Positions 7,867 to 15,303 of a stretch of DNA of 39,379 nt are shown piece after piece. Position numbers and translations under genes: made by a program. Numbering within the stretch: the stretch's first letter is position 1; every line of letters begins with the position of its first letter. The notes under the pieces are model-generated. The model ran no database searches. It saw only the letters and a program-made list of their open reading frames with translations, and was not told where the DNA came from. The DNA is from Actinomycetes bacterium (GTDB lineage Bacteria > Actinomycetota > Thermoleophilia > Solirubrobacterales > Solirubrobacteraceae). The DNA is taken from positions 1 to 39,379 of the forward strand of contig JAJZDA010000010.1 in assembly GCA_021851525.1 (NCBI GenBank), written 5' to 3'.

Positions 7867-8580
7867 ATGAGCACGCCCATGCTGCGTCGCCTGACCCCCG
7901 CGCTGCACGCAGGCACGGCCGGCGTCTCCCTACCCCACGGGGCGCAAGGCACCAGGCGCGATGCCCACCGCTCCTTTGACCCGAGCCTCGTGGGAGCGCT
8001 CGAGTGCAGCGCCTGGGTGGCCTACTACCGTCGGGACTGGCTCGCCTTTCTCACGGCGGCCGTGAGGGTCAGCCGACATGTCTTCGGGCTCTCCTGGAGA
8101 ACGACCATCCAGTGCTCGTGGCTGGTGCTGCGCGCCAACCAACTCTGGGCGCCGGCCAACGGCAACGGTGTGCAGCGCTCGCGGCGGATGATGGAGCGCT
8201 TCTACGCGATTGTTCAGGGTCTGTACGAGGAGCCGTTTGACCCGGCCAGCGCCGCCGCGCTGGAGATCGAGTGGTGGCGGGTGCACCGCGACCATCAGCT
8301 CTCCGGACGTGAGGGCAGCTCACCCGAGTTGGCCGACGCGCTGGCAAGACTCTACGCGCACGTCTACAGCGTCCCGCAGCGGACGGTGACGGCGGCGGCG
8401 CAGCAGCGCGCGCTGGCGATGCGCCATTCAGATCAATGGGTGAGAGCCGGCTGCGACCCGTCCAGCGAACTCATCGACCTGGAGCGCGCCGCACTGGTCC
8501 GCTCCTACAGCGCGCTGCTGGCGGCCGTCAGGCAGCGCCCCGACAACAGCGAAGGAACGCACCATGACCGAGATCTCTGA
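7867..8580 (+). CDS. Uncharacterised protein coupled to the UbiB-type kinase
   Basis: About 237 residues from the ATG at 7867. An in-frame GTG at 7762 would add 35 residues, but a promoter-like TTGACG (7771-7776) with TGTACA (7793-7798) lies inside that extension, so I prefer the shorter form. The protein is mostly helical, rich in Trp and Arg (WVAYYRRDWLAFLTAAVRVSR, then LEIEWWRVHRDHQLSG), with no signal peptide or clear transmembrane span. I do not recognise a family. Its end overlaps the kinase start by 17 bases, so the two are one operon and perhaps act together at the membrane. Confidence 0.65.
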   Translation: MSTPMLRRLTPALHAGTAGVSLPHGAQGTRRDAHRSFDPSLVGALECSAWVAYYRRDWLAFLTAAVRVSRHVFGLSWRTTIQCSWLVLRANQLWAPANGNGVQRSRRMMERFYAIVQGLYEEPFDPASAAALEIEWWRVHRDHQLSGREGSSPELADALARLYAHVYSVPQRTVTAAAQQRALAMRHSDQWVRAGCDPSSELIDLERAALVRSYSALLAAVRQRPDNSEGTHHDRDL

Positions 8581-9982
8581 CCGCCAGAGCGCCCCGCCGA
8601 GCCGCAACCGCGGGGTCAGGACGGCGCGGCTGGGGCGGGTTGCGCTGGGGGCCGCCGCGCGGTGGACCGGGGACCGCCTGGACTCGCGCGGCACCGAGCA
8701 GCAGCAGCGCCAGCGACGTGGCGACCGGATAGTCGCCACGATCGACGCGCTGGTCGATCAGCTGGCCGCCATGCGCGGCGCCGCGATGAAGGCCGGGCAG
8801 GTGCTCTCGACCGTGGAGTTCCCGGGCCTCGATGAGCAGCAGTCGGCCTACCTGCAGGGCCGGCTCGCGTCGCTGCGCGACAGCGCGCCAGCGGTTGATT
8901 GGAAGCAGATGCGCCGCGTCCTCGCCTCCGACTGGGAGGCCGAGCCCGAGCGGATGCTGGCGCAGATCGACACGCGACCGGCCGCCGCGGCAAGCATCGG
9001 CCAGGTCTACCGCGGGCGAACCTTCGACGGACGTCAGGTCGCGGTGAAGGTCCAGTACCCGGGGATCGCCGAGTCGGTGGAGGCAGACATGCGCAACCTG
9101 CGACTGCTCTCGCCGCTGCTGCGACAGCTGATGCCGGGGCTGGATGTCAAGGAGATCCTCGGAGAGCTCGAGGAGCGGATCGCCGAGGAGTGCGACTATG
9201 AGCTGGAGGCGAGCAACCACCGGCGTGTGGAGCGCTTCTGGCGCGGGCACCCGTTCATCAAGGTTCCCGGAGTGGACACCGAGCTCAGCCGGCGCCGGGT
9301 GCTGGTGACCGATTGGATCGATGGTGTGGGCCTCGCGCACATCAGTGCGCAGCCCGAACCGGTGCGTGACCGCTACGCGGAGATCACCTACCGCTTCTTC
9401 TACGGCACAGCCGTGCACCTGGGGCTGGCGCTGGGTGACCCCCACCCCGGCAACCACATGCTCACCCCCGACGGCAGCGTTGCGTTCTTTGACTTCGGCA
9501 TGCTGCGCCGCCTGCCCGACGGGTATCTGCAGCGCGAGGCGCTGATCGCCCGCGGAATCCGCGAAGCCGATGCGCAGACGGTGTTGCGCGGGATGCTGGA
9601 ACTGGGTTACCTGCCGGGCGATGGTGAGCAGTGGGACAGCCAACTGCTGCTGGAGTACATGAGCTCGGCCTCCTGGTGGCTGCAGGTCGAGGGGCCGTTG
9701 CGCCTGAGCCCCGAGGATCTCTGGCGCAGCACCGGCATCGTGCGCGAGCACATGGATCAGCTGCGCCAGATGCGCCTGCCTCCGGAGGCGCTGCTGCTGC
9801 GGCGCATGGAGGGGCTGCTCTTCCAGACCGCTTCGACGCTGCGTGCCAGCGCTCCCTGGGGGGAGCTGATGCGTGAGCTGGTCGAGGGCGGCGCCCCGGT
9901 CGGAGAACTCGGGGAGCAGCACGCGCGGTGGCTGAGCCGCCGCCATGAGCAGCGGCGCGCGGAGACGACAGCTCTCGCCTGA
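8564..9982 (+). CDS. ABC1/UbiB-family atypical protein kinase
   Basis: This 472-residue protein has all signature elements of the ADCK/UbiB family. KAGQ (76-79) is the KxGQ helix. AAASIGQV (141-148) is the Ala-rich loop replacing the glycine-rich loop, Lys162 lies in VAVKVQ, DPHPGN begins at Asp292 and the DFG Asp is 310. Family members support quinone or isoprenoid lipid metabolism and bind ATP; most lack normal kinase activity. The start has a GAAGGA ribosome site inside the preceding gene. No C-terminal membrane anchor is evident. No quinone biosynthesis gene is nearby, so the substrate stays open. Confidence 0.9.
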   Translation: MTEISDRQSAPPSRNRGVRTARLGRVALGAAARWTGDRLDSRGTEQQQRQRRGDRIVATIDALVDQLAAMRGAAMKAGQVLSTVEFPGLDEQQSAYLQGRLASLRDSAPAVDWKQMRRVLASDWEAEPERMLAQIDTRPAAAASIGQVYRGRTFDGRQVAVKVQYPGIAESVEADMRNLRLLSPLLRQLMPGLDVKEILGELEERIAEECDYELEASNHRRVERFWRGHPFIKVPGVDTELSRRRVLVTDWIDGVGLAHISAQPEPVRDRYAEITYRFFYGTAVHLGLALGDPHPGNHMLTPDGSVAFFDFGMLRRLPDGYLQREALIARGIREADAQTVLRGMLELGYLPGDGEQWDSQLLLEYMSSASWWLQVEGPLRLSPEDLWRSTGIVREHMDQLRQMRLPPEALLLRRMEGLLFQTASTLRASAPWGELMRELVEGGAPVGELGEQHARWLSRRHEQRRAETTALA

Positions 9983-10056
9983 ACGGCTGGGCTGCGGCGC
10001 CGGCGAGTTCACTGACCGCCAAAGGCCAAGGATCTCACTCGCATCTGGCCCGACGC

Positions 10057-10166
10057 CCTGCGCGCATCGCCCCGGGTTCCTGCGCGCATCGCCCCGGGAT
10101 CCTGCGCGCATCTCCCCGGGATCCCTCCGCAAATAGCCCCGGGCTCCCTGCGCGCGCCGGCCCCGG
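10057..10166. repeat. Tandem array, 22-bp unit, about 5 copies
   Basis: Units beginning CCTGCGCGCATCGCCCCGGG repeat every 22 bp. Units 1-3 (10057-10122) are nearly identical; units 4 and 5 are diverged. The 338-bp gap between the UbiB-type gene and the aminomutase-like gene holds no other feature except a GGAG ribosome site at 10311-10314. Each unit contains the palindrome CCCGGG. Confidence 0.88.
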
Positions 10167-10320
10167 ACCTCCTCCGTGCATCGGCGCGGCGGCGACCGCC
10201 GCCGCGCCGGTCTCAGCCCATCCGTCACGCTCGCCCACAGCTGTTCATCCACAGCGGCAGCCCCGGCTCCTGTAGAAATCTTTAACTGGCTGACGCAACC
10301 GTGCCGACTGGAGTGAAGAG

Positions 10321-11706
10321 ATGGCTGTCAACTCAACCGTAGTGCTGGACCCCGAGCGCGTCCGGAAGCTGACCGAGCGTGAGAGCGCGATGCTCGATGA
10401 GCGCACGCGCGGCTCCGCGGAGATGTACAGACGCGCCCGCAAATCCCTGAGCGGCGGCGTCGCCTCGACCTACCAGGCACGGAACCCCTGGCCGATCTAC
10501 CTCACCAACGGCGAGGGAGCGGTGGTCTTTGACGTCGACGGGAACCGCATGTGGGACTTTCACAACGGGTTCGGCTCGATGGTCCAGGGTCACGGGCACC
10601 CGGCGATCGTCAAGGCGGTCTCGGAGCGGGTCGCGCTGGGCACGCACTTCGCCGCGACCACCGAGGACGGGGTGGTGGTTGCCGAGGAGCTTCAGCGGCG
10701 CTGGGGCCTTGAGCAGTGGCGCTTCGTCAACTCCGGCTCGGAGGCGACGATGGACGCGATCCGGATAGCCCGTGGCTTCACCGGCCGCGACACGGTGATG
10801 AAGATCTTCGGCTCCTACCACGGCCATCACGACGCGGTCATGGTCTCGATCGGCGTCCCCTACGACAAGATCGGCGACCGTGAGGACTATGCGTCGCTGC
10901 CCTACGGTGCGGGCGTCCCGCATGCGATCACGGAGATGACGGTCGCTGTCCCGTTCAACGACGCCGGTGCGATGGAGCGGCGCATCCAGCGCCTCGAGGC
11001 GGAGGGTCGCAAACCCGCCTGCGTGATCATGGAAGCGGCGATGATGAACCTCGGCGTGGTGCTGCCGGAGCCCGGCTACCTGGAGGAGGTTCGCGAGATC
11101 ACCCGCCGTCACGGGATCGTGCTGATCTTTGACGAGGTCAAGACCGGCCTGGCGATCGCCGCCGGCGGTGCGACCGAGCGCTTCGGCGTGAAGCCGGACA
11201 TGGTCACGCTCGCCAAGACCCTGGGTGGCGGGCTGCCATCGGGCGCGATCGGCGGTAGCGCTGAGGTCATGCACGTCGTGGAGGACGGCAGCGTCTACCA
11301 GGTCGGAACCTACAACGGCAACCCGCTGACGATGGCCGCGGCGCGCGCGAGCCTGCTGGAGGTGCTCACGCCCGACGCCTACCGCCACCTCGACGCGCTC
11401 AACGAGCGGATCGTCAACGGCTGCCAGGCCGTGGTCGACCGCTACAACCTGCCCGGGTATGCGGTTGGCATCGCCTCCAAGGGCTGCGTGACGTTCTCCC
11501 CCGTCCCGATCGTCGACTACGAGTCGTTCAAGGCCAACCAGGATGTCGCCGTGACGGAGCTGGCATGGCTCTACAACATGAACCGCGGGATCTTCATGAC
11601 CCCCGGACGTGAGGAGGAGTGGACGCTCTCCGTCACCCACACCGATGAGGCCGTGGACGCCTACGTCGAGGTCTTTGCGGAGATGGCGCGCGAGCTGACC
11701 GAGTGA
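10321..11706 (+). CDS. Class III PLP-dependent aminotransferase, GSA-aminomutase-like
   Basis: A 461-residue fold-type I enzyme. It has the N-terminal MYRRARKSLSGGVAS lead-in typical of glutamate-1-semialdehyde 2,1-aminomutase relatives. Phosphate-binding NSGSEATMDAIRIAR, GSYHGHHD, the PLP-ring Asp in IFDEVKTG and the Schiff-base Lys299 in LAKTLGGGLPSGAIGG are all present. It departs from true HemL in several places, such as VKTG instead of VMTG and an EAAMMNLG segment, and no heme genes are nearby. A role in amino-group transfer or isomerisation of another substrate is therefore more likely. GGAG lies seven bases before the ATG. It seems to be a single-gene transcript ending before a strong hairpin at 11806-11842. 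Confidence 0.87.
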   Translation: MAVNSTVVLDPERVRKLTERESAMLDERTRGSAEMYRRARKSLSGGVASTYQARNPWPIYLTNGEGAVVFDVDGNRMWDFHNGFGSMVQGHGHPAIVKAVSERVALGTHFAATTEDGVVVAEELQRRWGLEQWRFVNSGSEATMDAIRIARGFTGRDTVMKIFGSYHGHHDAVMVSIGVPYDKIGDREDYASLPYGAGVPHAITEMTVAVPFNDAGAMERRIQRLEAEGRKPACVIMEAAMMNLGVVLPEPGYLEEVREITRRHGIVLIFDEVKTGLAIAAGGATERFGVKPDMVTLAKTLGGGLPSGAIGGSAEVMHVVEDGSVYQVGTYNGNPLTMAAARASLLEVLTPDAYRHLDALNERIVNGCQAVVDRYNLPGYAVGIASKGCVTFSPVPIVDYESFKANQDVAVTELAWLYNMNRGIFMTPGREEEWTLSVTHTDEAVDAYVEVFAEMARELTE

Positions 11707-11805
11707 CGCTCGGGGCGGGATCGCACGTCGTCCGTCACCTGGTCGGAGCGCGACGCGCGGTCTCCCCCGCTGTGGCGGGACGCGTGATCTCGCCTCGGTG
11801 AAACG

Positions 11806-11842
11806 GCGGTGGCCGTCGGGGAAAAACCCCGGTGGCCACCGC
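11806..11842. terminator. Nested hairpin between the PLP enzyme and gpmA
   Basis: GCGGTGGCC (11806-11814) pairs with GGCCACCGC (11834-11842), and inside it GGGG pairs with CCCC around five A residues. There is no T-tract. It could be a terminator for the upstream gene. It ends only 12 bases before the predicted gpmA -10 element TAAGGT, so it could also affect that promoter. Confidence 0.5.
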
Positions 11843-11867
11843 GGCGCGCGGCGCTAAGGTCCTCTGC

Positions 11868-12611
11868 ATGAGCACGCTCGTGCTGCTGCGCCACGGTGAG
11901 AGTCTCTGGAACGCCGAGGGCCGCTTCACCGGCTGGGTGGATGTCGGCCTCTCGGAGACCGGCGTCGCCGAGGCGCAGAATGGCGGGCGGCTGCTGGCCG
12001 AGGCCGGCGTCATTCCCAGCGTGGTTCACACCTCGGTGCTCACCCGCGCGATCCAGACGGCGAACATCGCGCTTGAGGCTGCGGACCTGCTGTGGCTGCC
12101 CGTGCGCCGCTCCTGGCGCCTGAATGAACGCCATTACGGCGCGCTGCAGGGCAAGAACAAGGCGCAGACGCGCCAACAGTTCGGGGAGCAGCAGTTCATG
12201 CTCTGGCGCCGCTCCTACGATGTGCCGCCCCCGCCGATCCCTGACGATGACCCGTTCTCACAGGCCAACGATCCGCGCTACGCGCGGCTCGCGCCCGAGC
12301 TGCGTCCCCGTTGCGAGTGCCTCAAGGACGTTGTGGCGCGGCTGCTGCCGTACTGGTACGACGTGATCCTCGCGGACCTCGGCACGACGGAGACGGTGCT
12401 GGTGGTCGCGCACGGAAACTCACTGCGCGCCCTGGTCAAACACCTGGATGGCATCGACGACGACGCGATCGCGGCGCTCAACATCCCCACCGGCATCCCG
12501 CTGCTCTACGAGCTGGACGAGCAGCTGCGGGTCCTGCATCGGGGGGGGCGCTACCTCGATCCAGAGGCGGCCGAGCGCTCCGCGCAGGCTGTTGCGCAGC
12601 AGGGCCACTGA
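11868..12611 (+). CDS. gpmA: 2,3-bisphosphoglycerate-dependent phosphoglycerate mutase
   Basis: This 247-residue protein has the phosphohistidine motif [10 protein letters not shown] (His9), [31 protein letters not shown], and the second catalytic His in [14 protein letters not shown]. These define the cofactor-dependent mutase of glycolysis and gluconeogenesis, which interconverts 3- and 2-phosphoglycerate in the cytoplasm. Length matches the family. The ATG at 11868 is chosen because [11 protein letters not shown] is the usual beginning. TAAGGT (11855-11860) ends seven bases upstream and no ribosome site is seen, so the mRNA is probably leaderless. Confidence 0.95.
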   Translation: MSTLVLLRHGESLWNAEGRFTGWVDVGLSETGVAEAQNGGRLLAEAGVIPSVVHTSVLTRAIQTANIALEAADLLWLPVRRSWRLNERHYGALQGKNKAQTRQQFGEQQFMLWRRSYDVPPPPIPDDDPFSQANDPRYARLAPELRPRCECLKDVVARLLPYWYDVILADLGTTETVLVVAHGNSLRALVKHLDGIDDDAIAALNIPTGIPLLYELDEQLRVLHRGGRYLDPEAAERSAQAVAQQGH

Positions 12612-12640
12612 GGCTCACCGCGACCGGCTTTGGCCGCGCT

Positions 12641-12702
12641 CGTCGTGGCCGTGGCCGTGGCGGCGCCCCGCGCGTCGTGGCCGTGGCCGTGGCGGCGCCC
12701 CG
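12641..12702. repeat. Two identical 30-bp direct repeats, period 32
   Basis: A 30-bp sequence beginning CGTCGTGGCCGTGGCCGTGG occurs at 12641-12670 and 12673-12702 in the 92-bp gap between gpmA and the convergent methyltransferase. The second copy ends two bases before the methyltransferase stop codon. It also contains an internal 6-bp GTGGCC repetition. Confidence 0.85.
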
Positions 12703-12703
12703 G

Positions 12704-13543
12704 CTACCCCACAGCCACTGCCCCGGACCCGGACCGGGCCTGCAGCGTGAAGGTGGCGGCGAGGCGCTCCGGGCGCTCACTGAGACGCCATTCGCCAGCC
12801 GCGTCGACGCTCATCAGGCCCGGCAGCGCGTTCCACGGGGCGCAGTCATGCTCCTCGAGCGCTGTCAGCTGCAGGCCGGCGGCCAGCAGGGCGCTGACGA
12901 TCTCCGCAAGCCCGTGGTTCCAGAGCGCGCTGCGGGTCGCCACAAAGCTCACGTCGGTCTCGACGTAGGTGCCGGAGTAGTCGGAGACGGTCGGCTGCGG
13001 GCGCTCAAAGTACGGATGGCAGAGCTGCAGGGCTCCGGCCTCCAGCTCGAGCGCTCCGAGCATCGGGTGCACGTCACGGATGAAGAGCCTGCCGCCGGGG
13101 CGCAGCAGGCCGGCCACGATCTGCGCCCAGCGGCCGATCTCCGGCAGCCAGCAGATTGCCCCGATCCCGGTGTACACCAGGTCAAAGGAGTGCGGCTGCA
13201 GGTGCTCCAGCGCATCATGGAGCTCGGACTCCACCAGGCTCAGCGCGGTGCCGGTGGCGTCGGCCAAACGCCGGGCTTCAGCCAGCGCCTGGGCGGAGAA
13301 GTCCAGCCCGGTCACGCGCGCCCCCAGGCGCGCGAGGGAGATCGTGTCGGTGGCGATGTGACACTGCAGGTGCACGCAGTCGAGGCCGCGGATGTCCCCG
13401 AGTCGCGGCAGGTCGAAGCGCACGACCCCTGAGAGGAAGCCCGGATCCTCGATCAAGCGCTGCACCGCGTAGTCCGGGGAGGCGGCGTGCGCGGGAGCGC
13501 GCTCATCCCAGTTCTCACGGTTGATCTGCACGTGGTCGTTCAC
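12704..13543 (-). CDS. Class I SAM-dependent methyltransferase
   Basis: The 279-residue protein has a Rossmann-like methyltransferase core. Motif I is degenerate (LDCVHLQCHIATDTISLARLG, lacking the usual GxGxG). It is followed by VTGLDFSAQALAEAR with the acidic ribose-binding Asp, FDLVYTGIGAICWLP (motif IV), and LLRPGGRLFIRDVHP. HLQCHIATDTISLA is typical of a subgroup of small-molecule methyltransferases of unknown substrate. The start is a GTG; TAGGAT lies nine bases upstream with no ribosome site. It is separated from the MFS gene on the same strand by only 12 bases but seems to have its own promoter. Confidence 0.85.
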   Translation of the reverse strand: MNDHVQINRENWDERAPAHAASPDYAVQRLIEDPGFLSGVVRFDLPRLGDIRGLDCVHLQCHIATDTISLARLGARVTGLDFSAQALAEARRLADATGTALSLVESELHDALEHLQPHSFDLVYTGIGAICWLPEIGRWAQIVAGLLRPGGRLFIRDVHPMLGALELEAGALQLCHPYFERPQPTVSDYSGTYVETDVSFVATRSALWNHGLAEIVSALLAAGLQLTALEEHDCAPWNALPGLMSVDAAGEWRLSERPERLAATFTLQARSGSGAVAVG

Positions 13544-13555
13544 GGTCTGGTGATC

Positions 13556-14770
13556 CTAACCACCCGCCCGCGGGCGCTCCCCGGAGCGGCGCTGTGGGCG
13601 CTGCGCGTCCGGCGCGCCGAGCCCCAGGCGCGCGAACGCGAGCGCCAGCAGGCCGGCGGTGAACGCCGCGCCCAGGTAGAGGCTCCGGAAGCCGGTCTGC
13701 GTGATCGCCCACGCGCCGAGTGCCTGCAGCGGCGCCAGCGGCCCGAACAGCATCAGCGTCAGCGCGGCCGAGACCCGCCCCTGGAGCTCCTGCGGCGTGA
13801 GGCGCTGGGCGGCGTTCAGCGCGGCGAGGAAGATCCAGGGCAGCGCGAACCCCAGCACCAGCGATCCGAGCAGGGCGGTGGGGATCGTGGCCGTCGCGTA
13901 GAGCGCGCTGCCAAGCGCGTAGTTGCACAGCCCCGCGAGCACCAGGCCCCGCTCCCCGATCCGCCGCTGCACACGCGCCGCGCTCAGCGCCGCCACGACC
14001 GAGCCGACTCCCAGACCGGCCGCCAGCACGCCGAGGAAGGCCGGCCGCTGCCCGAGCGCGCTCACCAGGCTGTACTGGGCTGCGACCACGACGCCGGAGA
14101 GCGCCATCGCGGCCGCTGCCGCGATGGCGACGGCGCGCAGCAGCGGGACGCTGCGCACGTGCGCAAAGCCGGCCAGCAACTCACGGCCGCTCGCAGCCCC
14201 GGCGCGCGCCCGCGGTTGCGAGCGGAAGCGCAGCATCGCCGTGAGCCAGGCCGCGATCAGGAACGTGAGCGCGTCGAGCGCCGCCACGCCGGACCCGCCG
14301 ACCACCGTGAAGAGCCCCGCGCCGATCAGCGGCGCGACAACGCGCGCGGTCTCCTGCAGTCCGAGCCGCAGGCCGTTCACCCGCAGCCGCTGCGGGAGCG
14401 GCAGCAACTCGGCAAAGAGCCCGCTCTCGGCGGGCCCACTCAGCGCCAGTTGGGCGCCGTATGACGCCATCACCAGGTAGATCACCCACACGTCACCACG
14501 TGAGCGAACCGCCAGCAGCGAGAGCGTGATCACGCCGCTGAGCAGGTTCACGGCCACCAGCAGGCGTCTGCGATCCAGACGGTCGGCGATCAGCCCGGCA
14601 ACCGGCCCCAGCAGCGACGGCGCGTAGACACAGGCCGAGACAAGGCCGGCGGCGGCGCTGCTGCCGGTCAGCGAGCGCACCCAGACGCCGGCGACGAGAC
14701 TCATCGCCCCGCTGCCGAGCAGGGATACGCCCAGCCCGATCAGGTAGAGGCGTGAATTGCGCCGAGCCAT
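13556..14770 (-). CDS. Major facilitator superfamily transporter
   Basis: The 404-residue protein has about 12 predicted membrane segments starting SRLYLIGLGVSLLGSGAMSLVAGVWV. It has the loop 2-3 signature GLIADRLDRRRLL typical of drug/H+ antiporter-type MFS exporters of the MFS_3/enterobactin-exporter kind. The ATG at 14770 starts the first hydrophobic segment; a frame extending upstream crosses a tandem repeat and is not credible. TTTACT ends six bases upstream of the ATG, suggesting a leaderless message. Substrate unknown. The following methyltransferase on the same strand may be co-expressed through read-through. Confidence 0.82.
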   Translation of the reverse strand: MARRNSRLYLIGLGVSLLGSGAMSLVAGVWVRSLTGSSAAAGLVSACVYAPSLLGPVAGLIADRLDRRRLLVAVNLLSGVITLSLLAVRSRGDVWVIYLVMASYGAQLALSGPAESGLFAELLPLPQRLRVNGLRLGLQETARVVAPLIGAGLFTVVGGSGVAALDALTFLIAAWLTAMLRFRSQPRARAGAASGRELLAGFAHVRSVPLLRAVAIAAAAAMALSGVVVAAQYSLVSALGQRPAFLGVLAAGLGVGSVVAALSAARVQRRIGERGLVLAGLCNYALGSALYATATIPTALLGSLVLGFALPWIFLAALNAAQRLTPQELQGRVSAALTLMLFGPLAPLQALGAWAITQTGFRSLYLGAAFTAGLLALAFARLGLGAPDAQRPQRRSGERPRAGG

Positions 14771-14908
14771 CTTGGCAGTAAACCAGAGGGCGCGCGTATC
14801 AATCACATTTTCTGCGTCTGCGCGACGTAGATCCTGCACCCGCTCGAGGCCCCGCGCTCGCTCAGCGATCCGGCAATCCGCGCACTCCCAAGGCAATCGG
14901 CGCCGCCC

Positions 14909-14998
14909 CCACCCGCGGCCACGCCTGCACCCCACCCGCGGCCACGCCCGCACGCCACCCGCGGCCACGCCTGCACCCCACCGCGGGCACGCCCGCAC
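14909..14998. repeat. Tandem array, 23-bp period, 4 copies
   Basis: Units starting CCACCCGCGGCCACGCC lie at 14909, 14932, 14955 and 14978. The last lacks one base, and alternate units carry CTGCAC or CCGCAC ends. The array sits in the 533-bp gap between the MFS gene and putA, which otherwise holds only the palindrome at 15180-15198. Confidence 0.85.
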
Positions 14999-15179
14999 CC
15001 CACGCCGGCCGACCCCACCGGCGCGCAGGAAGCTCATCTGTGACGGCGAAAGCCGTGGCACAGGCGGCCCGCCGGCCCCTCTCCACGCGGGCACCCCACC
15101 GGTGCGGGCCCCGGCCTGGAGTTCCCGCCCCCGCGAGCCCCGCCAGCAGGTCTGTTGAGCCCGGCCACGCCAACCGGCT

Positions 15180-15198
15180 GTACTGGACCGTTCAGTAC
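15180..15198. promoter_or_regulatory. TetR-type palindromic operator candidate
   Basis: A 19-bp dyad, GTACTGGACCGTTCAGTAC, pairs at eight of nine positions. Its ACTGnACnGTnCAGT core resembles operators of TetR/AcrR-type repressors. It lies about 105 bases before the putA start and may control putA. No TetR gene is in this window, so the regulator would be elsewhere. Confidence 0.45.
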
Positions 15199-15303
15199 CA
15201 TCTGGGCCGCCCTCGGCTGCCTGGCCGCGGGGAGCGCGAACTGCCGTCCAGCGACAGCCGTGCGAGCCGCGCGGAGCACGGACTGTCCCGCCGCTGAGAC
15301 CTC

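Noticed and set aside
8528-10252. Long minus-strand frame of about 574 codons opposite the UbiB-type gene
   Set aside because: It is antisense to a gene with complete family motifs, and its translation is Arg/Gln/His-rich with no domain. It is an artefact of GC-biased codons.
10333-11640. Minus-strand frame of about 435 codons opposite the PLP enzyme
   Set aside because: The plus strand has all catalytic motifs; the antisense product is Asp/His/Arg-rich noise.
10321-11706. Assignment as hemL
   Set aside because: The fold and catalytic Lys fit, but conserved segments differ from true glutamate-1-semialdehyde aminomutase and no heme genes are adjacent.
14771-15094. N-terminal extension of the MFS protein across the tandem array
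   Set aside because: It would translate the 23-bp repeats in shifting frames and has no ribosome site. The first membrane helix starts just after the ATG at 14770.
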